A DNA stretch of 62,354 nt from contig CAVKYH010000011.1 in NCBI GenBank assembly GCA_963660485.1, positions 1-62,354 of the forward strand, given 5' to 3'. The stretch comes from UBA6398 sp963660485. GTDB taxonomy: Bacteria; Bacteroidota; Bacteroidia; Bacteroidales; Bacteroidaceae. This document shows, in pieces, positions 51,715-59,092 of this stretch; position 1 is the stretch's first letter, and each line of letters begins with the position of its first letter. The translations under genes and the position numbers were made by a program. Below the pieces are notes generated by a model that made no database searches, had not been told where the DNA came from, and saw only the letters and a program-made list of their open reading frames with translations.

Positions 51715-52839
51715 TCACCTTCCTCCCTTGCGCCGATTGCATTCGCGGCATAGCATTTGGCAGTTGTCCTCTGTGGTGCGTCCGCCGTCGCGCCAGGGAG
51801 TGATATGGTCGCCTTCCATAAACTCGATGTCAAGCTCTTTGCCGCAGATAGCACACCGGTGGTTCTGCCTTTCCCATGCGGCAAGTTTGGTTTGGGCATC
51901 AAAGGCGCGCAGGTCAAGGTAATGTTCGTCGCCCGTGAGCACATAGGGAATTATTCCGCCCGGCCGTTGTATCTCGCTGTCTTTCATAAGCGCGGAAATA
52001 TGTTTGCCGAGCGCCGAAACATCGAGCGTGTTTTCATGGAAACGGTCGTAGAAGTAAGCCCAGTCGAGCCCTTTCATAATCTTCTTGAAATGTTTCATAT
52101 CGAAATTCGTGATAGCCCAGTTCAATACGTTCTGAAAGTAGCTCCAAAGGTTGTTGGCGTTCGGGTCGTGCTGATGTTTTGCCATATATCCCACTATGGT
52201 CTGCCCGTGTCCCTCGCGCGTTTCGTGCTGAGCCATCCATTCCAGCGCTTTTTTCAGGAAGTCCTGCCGGTTGGGCGTGCCGTTCACCAAATCCTTGCCT
52301 AAGCGATACGCGCCGCAGTTGTTTTTTGAAAAATGCCGTTTGGCATCGCTCACAAACGGGCCGGCATATACCGCATTGTTTATCTCCTGTTCGTTTAGGG
52401 GCTTTCCCGCTATGTTTATAGTCTTGAACCATTCCAATTTCTCCGATGCCTCGCCCTCGCAGATATACACTGTGAGCGGATACGACAGTATTTGTTCTTG
52501 AATGTCGGCAGGCAAGTTGAAAAAGTTTCTGAACTCAAAGCTGAATTTCCCCGCCACGTATTCGCAAATCGAGAGGGTGCGCTGCTGTCCGTCCATCACC
52601 TCGTAAGGACATTCGGCATCGTCGCTGCGCTTCACCCAATACATCACATTCAGCGGGTAGCCGTGCATCACAGTATTGACAACGGCCTGCTGTTCTTTCT
52701 CGTTGTAAATAAACTCGCGCTGATAGGGCGGACGAATGTCGAGCTTGCCGTCATATCCGCGCACGCCCTGCTCGTCGTTGTTGGAATAGCCGCGAGTAAT
52801 CTCGCCCACGGTTACTTCAATCTGCTTAATGGTCATCAT
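51715..52839 (-). CDS. DUF262-HNH protein (GmrSD/SspE-like) beside an EcoRI-type methylase
   Basis: 374 aa. Residues 1-150 are a DUF262 domain with the ParB-like motif DGQQRT (83-88), whose NTPase activity is known in GmrSD, BrxU and SspE. The HNH nuclease is at 329-374: zinc pairs CxxC at 329-332 and CREC near the end, GDHITPW with the catalytic His, and N359. It ends immediately after the nuclease core. It starts 6 bases after the methyltransferase gene, so the two are one transcript. A modification-controlled nuclease is inferred. Confidence 0.9.
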   Translation of the reverse strand: MMTIKQIEVTVGEITRGYSNNDEQGVRGYDGKLDIRPPYQREFIYNEKEQQAVVNTVMHGYPLNVMYWVKRSDDAECPYEVMDGQQRTLSICEYVAGKFSFEFRNFFNLPADIQEQILSYPLTVYICEGEASEKLEWFKTINIAGKPLNEQEINNAVYAGPFVSDAKRHFSKNNCGAYRLGKDLVNGTPNRQDFLKKALEWMAQHETREGHGQTIVGYMAKHQHDPNANNLWSYFQNVLNWAITNFDMKHFKKIMKGLDWAYFYDRFHENTLDVSALGKHISALMKDSEIQRPGGIIPYVLTGDEHYLDLRAFDAQTKLAAWERQNHRCAICGKELDIEFMEGDHITPWRDGGRTTEDNCQMLCRECNRRKGGR

Positions 52840-52845
52840 GATATA

Positions 52846-53889
52846 TTAATGTTTTATAGGTTTGACGAATAGTCGTTTATACTTTCTTTTACCGTTGACA
52901 ACAGGTTGGGCTATCGTGCTGTCTTTATGCCATAAGCCACAAGAAAAACCTTTGCCTTCGCTTTCGGAAGCACCGACAATTTCAAATTGCTTTGGGCAAT
53001 ATTTGTCGAGAAAAGTAATGGGCACGCCCATTACTCCGTCGTAATCACAAGGAATGTCTGCCGTGTGGCTCACTTCTATTGCATCGTAGTTATCGTATTT
53101 GGGGTATTCTTCCGGGGAATAATGACAAACCAAATCGAGATGTTCGTTTCGTTTGGGTATGTCGAGATTAGTAAACCACATTACCCCCGAAACTCTTATC
53201 ATTCCTTTGCGGTGGTCTCCTGCTGTTGCTTTGTCTTCGTAAGGAGACATGAAGTGCGCGGCAGTTCCTTTGAAACCGTATCCCAGCCATAATTTGTTTT
53301 CTTTGATATATGGGAAAATTTCTTGGTAAGTAATGGCGTTCTGATTTCCCACGATAATAAATTTTTTGTCGTATTTCATAAGTTGCGCAACGTATTCGCG
53401 GAACAACGAAAACGGAGGGTTTGTTACCACAATATCGGATTCTTTCAAAAGTTCTACGCATTCCGTGCTGCGGAAATCCCCCGTCTGCAATATAGAAAGC
53501 ACATTCCGGTCGTTCTGCAACAGATATCTCACGTCCGACAAGTCGACCGCGCCGTCGCCGTTGAGGTCTTTTACTTCCGTAATCTCAACCTTGTAAGCCG
53601 TTTTCTTAGGTTCGCTGTCGAATTCCTCGAAATGTATCAACAATTCGTTGCCCAATACGGGCGAGCCGTTATAGCAGGTGCAAATAAGCTTTTTCAGTTT
53701 GAACTGGTTGAAGTGTAGCGCGAAATATTTGAAGAAATTGCTTTCATACGGGTCGTCGCAGTTACAAAGAATGGTCTTGCCGCGAAAATGATTCCAGTAA
53801 TGTTGAAGTTCGCGCTCGATGTCGGCGAGTTGTGTGTAGAACTCGTCTTTTTTTGCCGTTTTCGCGGCACCAAGATGTTTGTTGGCCAT
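52846..53889 (-). CDS. EcoRI-family adenine-specific DNA methyltransferase
   Basis: 347 aa from the Met that begins ANKHLGAAKTAKKDEFYTQ, the family's usual N-terminus; an upstream frame of 15 codons runs into the RNA gene. Catalytic motif IV is NPPF (157-160) in DIVVTNPPFSLFREY, marking an N6-adenine enzyme; CNCDDPYESNF near 42-52 is the family's version of the AdoMet region. It has an EF-hand-like loop DLNGDGAVDLSD (108-119). Whether the target is GAATTC cannot be told. Partner: DUF262-HNH gene. Confidence 0.93.
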   Translation of the reverse strand: MANKHLGAAKTAKKDEFYTQLADIERELQHYWNHFRGKTILCNCDDPYESNFFKYFALHFNQFKLKKLICTCYNGSPVLGNELLIHFEEFDSEPKKTAYKVEITEVKDLNGDGAVDLSDVRYLLQNDRNVLSILQTGDFRSTECVELLKESDIVVTNPPFSLFREYVAQLMKYDKKFIIVGNQNAITYQEIFPYIKENKLWLGYGFKGTAAHFMSPYEDKATAGDHRKGMIRVSGVMWFTNLDIPKRNEHLDLVCHYSPEEYPKYDNYDAIEVSHTADIPCDYDGVMGVPITFLDKYCPKQFEIVGASESEGKGFSCGLWHKDSTIAQPVVNGKRKYKRLFVKPIKH

Positions 53890-53932
53890 AGCAGAATGAT
53901 AGTTTTGAGTCGCTATCAATCCGCTAAAACGC

Positions 53933-54140
53933 AAAAAAGGCGTGTGCCTCTTATCGCGTTTAGCACGGGGCGAGCCTCGGAATGGAGCCCCAGACCTATT
54001 TATAAGAATGCAGCACGCCTATAGCGTGGCATTGCTTTACCAAATAGGTACAGAGGTTCGCATACGAGCCGCCTGTCACATATTATTTCCGTGCTTGTTA
54101 TTCCAAAATGAGTTTCCGAGGCTCTTGGCTAAACGCGAAA
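53933..54140 (-). ncRNA. Structured RNA of about 190-200 nt (6S-like or Bacteroidales-specific RNA)
   Basis: A long closing stem is formed by 54128-54137 with 53955-53964 (GCTAAACGCG/CGCGTTTAGC, 10 bp perfect) and 54114-54124 with 53972-53982 (TTCCGAGGCTC/GAGCCTCGGAA, 11 bp perfect). Inside are a hairpin with ACCTATTT/AAATAGGT and AATGCCACGC/GCGTG..GCATT, and a smaller ACAG/CTGT hairpin. On the minus strand it ends in AGGC-ACAC-GCCT followed by six T, a terminator. It has a Bacteroidota-type promoter. No ORF crosses it. A long rod with an open middle recalls 6S RNA, but the two inner arms do not fit a simple 6S fold. Confidence 0.65.
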
Positions 54141-54169
54141 TAATAGCGAATGCTTATAATTTTACCAAA
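54136..54169 (-). promoter_or_regulatory. Promoter of the structured RNA
   Basis: On the minus strand, TTTG (54169-54166) lies 20 bases before TATTATTTCG, a loose -7 box. Transcription would begin near 54131, just inside the closing stem. The methyltransferase gene has no clear promoter of its own. Confidence 0.45.
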
Positions 54170-54294
54170 AAGATTGCGGAAAAGATCCTAAGACCATATG
54201 TATCCGCTATTTGCAAAAGTAATGATTTTCCGAAACACCGTGGACTTTTTGCGGCGGGAAATGTGGGGCGGGGGATATGGAGTAAAGTAAAAAC

Positions 54295-54331
54295 AAAACC
54301 AGCCCGACTTTTTAGCAGTCGGGCTGGTTTT
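54295..54331 (-). terminator. Terminator of the threonine aldolase gene
   Basis: AAAACCAGCCCGACT (54295-54309) pairs perfectly with AGTCGGGCTGGTTTT (54317-54331) around TTTTAGC. On the minus strand the T-run follows. Confidence 0.93.
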
Positions 54332-54351
54332 AAGATTGCGCGGCTTGTGTT

Positions 54352-55374
54352 TTATCGCAGCGCCGCTTTTATGTCTGCAACAAGCGTTGCCACATCTTCT
54401 TCGGTGGTATCAAACGAGGTAACAAACCTTATTTCCTTGATGTTCTCGTCCCAATAAAAAAACTTGTGCTTCTTTTCCAGTTCTTCAGCCGCTTTCTGTG
54501 GCATTGTAAGGAACAACTGGTTGCTTTCGGTGGGTTGCATGAAATGTATCTCGGGTATTTTTTCGAGTTCGTCGCGCAGAATTTCCGCCATACGGTTTGC
54601 GTGGCGTGCGTTGCGCAACCAAAGTTGTCCTTTCATGTATGCTGTGAATTGGCAAGCGAGGAATCGTTGTTTCGAAGCCAGTTGTGCGCTTTGCTTGCGT
54701 ATGAATACAGAGTGCTTTTTTAGGTTGTCGTTCAAAACAACTACGCATTCGCCAATCATTAGTCCGTTTTTCGTTCCGCCGAAACTTACCACGTCAATTC
54801 CGCAGTCGCGTGTAATTTCTTTCAGTCCCGTTCCGAGCGCTGCGGCAGCGTTTGCCAATCGTGCGCCGTCCATGTGTACATACATTCCGTGGCTATGGGC
54901 GAGGGCGGTAATGGCTTTGAGTTCTTCGGGCTGGTAAACCGTTCCCAATTCACTGCACTGCGATATATATATTGCCGTTGGCTGCGAATGGTGCTGCTCT
55001 CCAATTCCAATGATATGGGGCTTGATAAGAGTTGCACTGAGTTTGCCGTCGGGCGTAGGGATTGTCTTTATCGCTGCACCAGTCATCTTTCCCGGTGCGC
55101 CGCATTCGTCTACTACTATGTGGGCTGTCTCTGCACAGAGAATAAGTCCCCACGATTGCGTACACAGTTCCAACGCAAGGCAGTTGCTTCCCGTGCCGTT
55201 GAAAGTGAACAAAACTTGTGTGCCTCCGCCGAAAGCGTGGTCGATAGCCTTTTCTGCTTCTTCCGACCATTGATCTTCTCCGTATCCCACGGCGTGATCT
55301 TTGTTCGCTTCTACGATGGCGTCGATAACTTCAGGGCTTACCCCGGAGTTGTTGTCGCTCGCAAAACTTCTCAT
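54352..55374 (-). CDS. ltaE: Low-specificity L-threonine aldolase
   Basis: 340 aa, full length, a PLP enzyme splitting L-threonine to glycine and acetaldehyde. MRSFASDNNSGVSPEVIDA at the N-terminus, VHMDGARLANAAAALG and the cofactor-lysine segment VVSFGGTKNGLMIGE are the family marks. Monocistronic: own promoter in the divergent gap and a strong terminator 20 bases after the stop. Confidence 0.94.
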   Translation of the reverse strand: MRSFASDNNSGVSPEVIDAIVEANKDHAVGYGEDQWSEEAEKAIDHAFGGGTQVLFTFNGTGSNCLALELCTQSWGLILCAETAHIVVDECGAPGKMTGAAIKTIPTPDGKLSATLIKPHIIGIGEQHHSQPTAIYISQCSELGTVYQPEELKAITALAHSHGMYVHMDGARLANAAAALGTGLKEITRDCGIDVVSFGGTKNGLMIGECVVVLNDNLKKHSVFIRKQSAQLASKQRFLACQFTAYMKGQLWLRNARHANRMAEILRDELEKIPEIHFMQPTESNQLFLTMPQKAAEELEKKHKFFYWDENIKEIRFVTSFDTTEEDVATLVADIKAALR

Positions 55375-55440
55375 AATCTCTCTCTACTTAATTATTGCCG
55401 GAAATATCGGGCTTATGTCCCTTACATTGTTTCCTATATG

Positions 55441-55470
55441 CAAATTTAGGAATTTATAACGTGGCATAAA
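55441..55470 (-). promoter_or_regulatory. Promoter of the threonine aldolase gene
   Basis: Minus strand: -7 box TAAATTTG (55448-55441), exact match; TTTA (55470-55467) 18 bases upstream. Confidence 0.5.
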
Positions 55471-55507
55471 GCGCAGAAGGTTTGTTTTTGTGCCGATAAC
55501 AGATATT

Positions 55508-55532
55508 TTTTTTACGAAATGCCTTGTCGTTG
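55508..55532. repeat. Short vestige of the repeat family in a divergent gap
   Basis: TTTTACGAAATGCCTTGTCGTT differs at few places from the TTTTTGCGAGATGCCTTGTAGTT tail of full copies. No palindrome accompanies it. It is the only trace in a divergent gap. Confidence 0.45.
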
Positions 55533-55542
55533 TATTTTTTAT

Positions 55543-55550
55543 TACCTTTG
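55543..55550 (+). promoter_or_regulatory. -7 promoter box for the PKD-like lipoprotein and phosphohexomutase
   Basis: TACCTTTG, exact consensus, 20 bases before the start codon. Confidence 0.5.
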
Positions 55551-55570
55551 TAACATAAAGATAAGGAAAT

Positions 55571-56059
55571 ATGAAGATAACATTAAACAATCGTTTCGCA
55601 ATCATTGCGTCTTTCTTTCTAATGGCGTTGAGTTTTTTTTCTTGCTCGGAGAATACTGAGACAAATGTAAGGGTTCCGCAGTTTTCCGGGATAACATTTG
55701 ATAAAGAAACTCTCGTAGCGGGTGAAGAAGTATATGCCACGGCAGTACAATATAAAAAGGGAAAATATCTCGACCGTACCACATACGTTTGGTCATTTGA
55801 GGGAGCGCAGCAAATAGGTGGGGGAACAACGGGCGTGTTTTACGACAGCGACAACCGCGACCCCTATTGCAGCGTGATTCTTCCCGAAACTCCCGGAACG
55901 TATACCATTACTCTTTCTGCTACATACAACACGAGCGGAAAATCAAACAATTCCAGCAAAGAAGTAGAGATTAAAGGTGGAACTGTAGTGTATACCACTT
56001 CTCCGTTGACCTGCACCGCTAAGATTACGCAGAAGGTGAGAGTGGTAGCAGCAAACTAA
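55571..56059 (+). CDS. PKD-like lipoprotein
   Basis: 162 aa. Lipobox SFFSCSEN puts lipid on Cys25. The mature part is one Ig/PKD-type beta-sandwich: FDKETLVAGEEVYATA, TTYVWSFEGAQQIG and PGTYTITLSATY, ending with a short strand. Probably surface-exposed or periplasmic binding module. It is 12 bases before the phosphohexomutase gene, likely co-transcribed; the reason is not evident. Confidence 0.75.
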   Translation: MKITLNNRFAIIASFFLMALSFFSCSENTETNVRVPQFSGITFDKETLVAGEEVYATAVQYKKGKYLDRTTYVWSFEGAQQIGGGTTGVFYDSDNRDPYCSVILPETPGTYTITLSATYNTSGKSNNSSKEVEIKGGTVVYTTSPLTCTAKITQKVRVVAAN

Positions 56060-56071
56060 AAATATATTGCC

Positions 56072-57457
56072 ATGACTTTGATTAAAAGTATTTCGGGTTT
56101 CCGCGGAACGATAGGCGGCACTCCCGGCGACACACTCAATCCTCTTGATATCGTAAAGTCTGTGTCAGCTTACGCAACGCTTCGGCGCAGAAGTTTGACG
56201 AACGGAACAAATAAAATAGTAGTTGGCCGCGATGCAAGAATATCCGGCGCAATGGTTTCAAAGGTTGTATGCGGCACGTTGATGGGCATGGGCTACGATG
56301 TGGTGAATATCGGACTTGCCACAACGCCAACCACAGAAATCGCAGTAAAGATGGAAAATGCCGACGGCGGTATAATTCTTACGGCGAGCCACAACCCGCG
56401 CCAATGGAACGCTCTTAAACTGCTCAACGAGGACGGAGAATTTCTCAACAAGGAGGAAGCTGCCGAAGTGGTGAGAATTGCCGACGAGGGAAACTTTTGT
56501 TATGCAGATGTAGACCATCTTGGAAATTATCGCGAGGACGATTCGTATAACCAGAAGCACATAGATATGGTTAAAGCCCTCGAACTTGTTGACGTGGAGG
56601 CCATAAAGAAAGCTAAGTTCCGCGTTGCTCTCGACACGGTGAACAGTGTGGGCGGAATAATACTTCCCGAATTGCTCAAGCAGCTTGGCGTGGAAACGGT
56701 GAACGGGCTTTATCTTGAACCTACGGGAGACTTCAAGCACAATCCCGAGCCTCTTGCAAAAAATCTCGGGGATATCATGTCGCTCATAGCCAAGGGTGGA
56801 TATGACATTGGCTTTGTGGTTGACCCTGATGTGGACCGCCTTGCATTGATAGACGAAACCGGGAAAATGTATGGCGAGGAATACACGCTGGTAACGGTTG
56901 CCGACTATGTGTTGCAGCATACTCCGGGAAATACGGTGTCGAATCTTTCGTCAACTCGCGCTTTGCGTGATGTTACAGAGAAATATGGTTGCAAATATTC
57001 CCCTGCTGCGGTGGGCGAAGTGAATGTTGTAACCAAAATGAAAGAAGTTGGCGCGGTGATTGGCGGAGAAGGAAACGGCGGCGTGATATATCCGGCGGCC
57101 CATTACGGCAGAGATGCACTCGTAGGTATAGCATTAATCCTTACATATTTCGCAAAATTGGGAAAGAAAACGTCGGAAATACGAAAGACATTCCCCAATT
57201 ACGAAATGGCAAAGAACCGCATCGACTTAAAGCCCGGAACAAATCCCGACGAGGTGCTTGCAAAAGTGCTGGAGAAGTATAACGGCGACAATGTAACCAC
57301 TATCGACGGAGTGAAGATTGACTTCCCCGACAAATGGGTGCATCTGCGCAAAAGCAATACCGAACCTATTATCCGCGTTTACAGCGAAGCGCCTACGGCA
57401 GCCGAAGCTCAGGAGATAGGAGAGAAGTTTATGAAGGAAATAGAGGCACTCGTTTAA
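56072..57457 (+). CDS. glmM: Phosphoglucosamine mutase-type phosphohexomutase
   Basis: 461 aa. The active-site serine loop is TASHNPRQWNAL (residue about 107), the metal loop DPDVDRLALID, the sugar loop GGEGNGGVIYP and the phosphate loop RKSNTEPIIRVY. Of the four alpha-D-phosphohexomutase groups this one, with GEGNGG rather than GEQSG or GEMSG, is often annotated as GlmM or phosphomannomutase in Bacteroidota; it would make GlcN-1-P for UDP-GlcNAc. Substrate certainty is moderate. A terminator follows. Confidence 0.88.
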   Translation: MTLIKSISGFRGTIGGTPGDTLNPLDIVKSVSAYATLRRRSLTNGTNKIVVGRDARISGAMVSKVVCGTLMGMGYDVVNIGLATTPTTEIAVKMENADGGIILTASHNPRQWNALKLLNEDGEFLNKEEAAEVVRIADEGNFCYADVDHLGNYREDDSYNQKHIDMVKALELVDVEAIKKAKFRVALDTVNSVGGIILPELLKQLGVETVNGLYLEPTGDFKHNPEPLAKNLGDIMSLIAKGGYDIGFVVDPDVDRLALIDETGKMYGEEYTLVTVADYVLQHTPGNTVSNLSSTRALRDVTEKYGCKYSPAAVGEVNVVTKMKEVGAVIGGEGNGGVIYPAAHYGRDALVGIALILTYFAKLGKKTSEIRKTFPNYEMAKNRIDLKPGTNPDEVLAKVLEKYNGDNVTTIDGVKIDFPDKWVHLRKSNTEPIIRVYSEAPTAAEAQEIGEKFMKEIEALV

Positions 57458-57477
57458 GGCGTCTTTGAAACATAAAG

Positions 57478-57517
57478 AACGTGTTGGAAGATTTTTTCTT
57501 TCAACACGTTTGTTTTT
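57478..57517 (+). terminator. Terminator of the phosphohexomutase gene
   Basis: AACGTGTTG (57478-57486) pairs with CAACACGTT (57502-57510), followed by TGTTTTTAG. Confidence 0.8.
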
Positions 57518-57559
57518 AGTCTTTTATGGTGAGATTTAGAGATGCCGCAGCATGTGCTT

Positions 57560-57668
57560 TTCGCGATGTCGTATCTCGCAAAAACTCCGACGCATCTAAT
57601 TTAAATTAGATGCGTCGGAATTTAAATTAGATGCGTCGGAGTTTTTACGATATCCGATGTAGTTTTAA
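57560..57668. repeat. Modular palindromic repeat, copy 12 (palindrome plus extra half, convergent gap)
   Basis: TCGCGATGTCGTATCTCGC, AAAAACTCC, the perfect 34-bp palindrome at 57586-57619 (GACG type), then a second right half ATTTAAATTAGATGCGTCGGA (57620-57640), GTTTTTACGA, TATCCGATGTAGTTTT. The doubled arm shows how arms are added in steps around the AT core. Confidence 0.93.
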
Positions 57669-57691
57669 AGATTAAAAAAAGCCTTGTAAAA

Positions 57692-58567
57692 CTATCGGCG
57701 TTCCGACCAATAAACTCCCGATACAATCAAAATCATTCCCACTATCATAACCCATGTGATAGGCTCATTGAGAACCACAGCCGATGCCGATGCAGCGATG
57801 AGCGGTTGCAGGTAAATATAGTTTGACGACGCCACCGAGCCGAGCTTTCCTATCACTACGTTCCACGCAAGGTAGCATGTGCACGAGGCAATGATTCCGA
57901 GAAACAACAGGTTGGTTATCACTATCGGGCGTGCAAGTATTTCCCACGACGCTTCGGGAGGATATACCAGGAAGTATGCCGCTATTGAAATCAAACCGTA
58001 GCCGAAAACTTTGCGCGTGATAAACGTTGCCGAATAGTGGGCGTAGGCATGTTTTACGAGCAACTGATAAAAAGCCCACATCAGCGCGGCAAGCAAAGCC
58101 AGCATGTCGCCGGCAAATTTGAGCTGCACGTGCGTCCAGTCGTTTATCACCACAAGGGCAACGCCAATGAAAGCCATGAAAGAGCCTGCCACAAGATGTT
58201 TGGTGAGTTTCTCGTTTTTGCCGAGCCATAGCGACAGCAGCGCAATGAGCAGGGGAGTGGACGAAACAAGCAGGCAAACGTTGCCAGCCGATGTGAATTT
58301 CAGCGCAGTGTTTTCAAAAAGGAAATAAGCCGAGCCGCCGGTAACGCCGAGCACTATCATCAAAAGTTCATGCTTGATGTTTTTGCACCATAGCCTTCTT
58401 CTTGCAAACGGTAGCAAACCTAAATACGCCAAAAGAAAGCGGAGAAAAAATATTTCGGCCGGCGAAAGCCCGTTTGCCAATAAAATTTTTGAAGAAACAA
58501 ACGTTACAGCCCACACAATCACTGTGAGCAACGCCATGATATGATATAATGCTTTTGATTTAGCCAT
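57692..58567 (-). CDS. EamA/DMT-family transporter
   Basis: 291 aa with ten membrane helices in two EamA halves (about 6-135 and 150-285). FFLRFLLAYLGLLPFARRR and the ending VLNEPITWVMIVGMILIVSGVYWSERR are typical. The family exports metabolites such as amino acids or drugs; the substrate is unknown. TAATTTTG (TAnnTTTG) lies on the minus strand 54 bases upstream. Confidence 0.88.
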   Translation of the reverse strand: MAKSKALYHIMALLTVIVWAVTFVSSKILLANGLSPAEIFFLRFLLAYLGLLPFARRRLWCKNIKHELLMIVLGVTGGSAYFLFENTALKFTSAGNVCLLVSSTPLLIALLSLWLGKNEKLTKHLVAGSFMAFIGVALVVINDWTHVQLKFAGDMLALLAALMWAFYQLLVKHAYAHYSATFITRKVFGYGLISIAAYFLVYPPEASWEILARPIVITNLLFLGIIASCTCYLAWNVVIGKLGSVASSNYIYLQPLIAASASAVVLNEPITWVMIVGMILIVSGVYWSERR

Positions 58568-58620
58568 GATTTTTATGCTTGTGGCTTATGTTTTAAGCCA
58601 TTTCCGGGGTAATTCGCGTG

Positions 58621-58628
58621 CAAAATTA
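58621..58628 (-). promoter_or_regulatory. -7 promoter box for the EamA gene
   Basis: TAATTTTG on the minus strand, exact TAnnTTTG match, in the divergent gap. Confidence 0.45.
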
Positions 58629-58697
58629 CACATAATCGCCAAAAAACAACTTTTTTGTGGCAACGATGAAAAAAATATGCTTTTTCACACAATAAAT

Positions 58698-58729
58698 TTT
58701 GTTGGAATGAAAAACAATATATATCTTTG
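58698..58729 (+). promoter_or_regulatory. Promoter of the T9SS-tail peptide gene
   Basis: TTTG (58698-58701), 20-base spacer, TATCTTTG (58722-58729): the best full match to the Bacteroidota promoter in this window, 17 bases before the start codon. Confidence 0.7.
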
Positions 58730-58746
58730 TAGCAAATATAACGACA

Positions 58747-59076
58747 ATGAAGCTGAACCGTTTTATATATATATTGTGTCTGGCAGTATCTTTGGGTATC
58801 GCCCCATTGACAGCGCACGCTTTTGAAGCGAATGCTGCAGCAGGCATCGAAGAAGCGGTGGCAGAAACAAAAATCACCGTAAACAACAATTCCGACAACC
58901 AAGAAGTGCGCGTGCAAGATGCCGAGGGACAGAAACTCGAAGTATACAACGTGCTCGGAGTAAGGGTGGCAGTTTTTCGCATAGACAGCGCCGACAAAAC
59001 TTTTACGCTCGGACTGCAAAAAGGCTGCTATATATTGAAGGTTGGAAAGGTTGTGCGCAAGACCTTTATCCGTTAA
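58747..59076 (+). CDS. Small secreted protein made almost only of a T9SS type A-like tail
   Basis: 109 aa: signal peptide (about 1-25, ending AHAF), a short linker of some 25 residues, and from about residue 55 a C-terminal sorting-domain-like module: LEVYNVLGVRV, then FTLGLQKGCYILKVGKVVRKTFIR. In T9SS cargo this module is the export signal after a large passenger; here the passenger is missing. It could be a remnant, a free module, or an adaptor. An L,D-transpeptidase lipoprotein follows after 16 bases. Confidence 0.8.
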   Translation: MKLNRFIYILCLAVSLGIAPLTAHAFEANAAAGIEEAVAETKITVNNNSDNQEVRVQDAEGQKLEVYNVLGVRVAVFRIDSADKTFTLGLQKGCYILKVGKVVRKTFIR

Positions 59077-59092
59077 ACAGATTTCACAAGAA

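Noticed and set aside
53933..54140. tmRNA, RNase P RNA or SRP RNA identity for the structured RNA
   Set aside because: No tRNA-like ends with CCA, no RNase P core words and no SRP GGAAGCAGCC-type loop were found.
57560..57668. CRISPR-like appearance of repeated palindromes
   Set aside because: Arms vary, the intervening AT linker is constant rather than unique, there are at most two or three units per site, and no cas gene is present.
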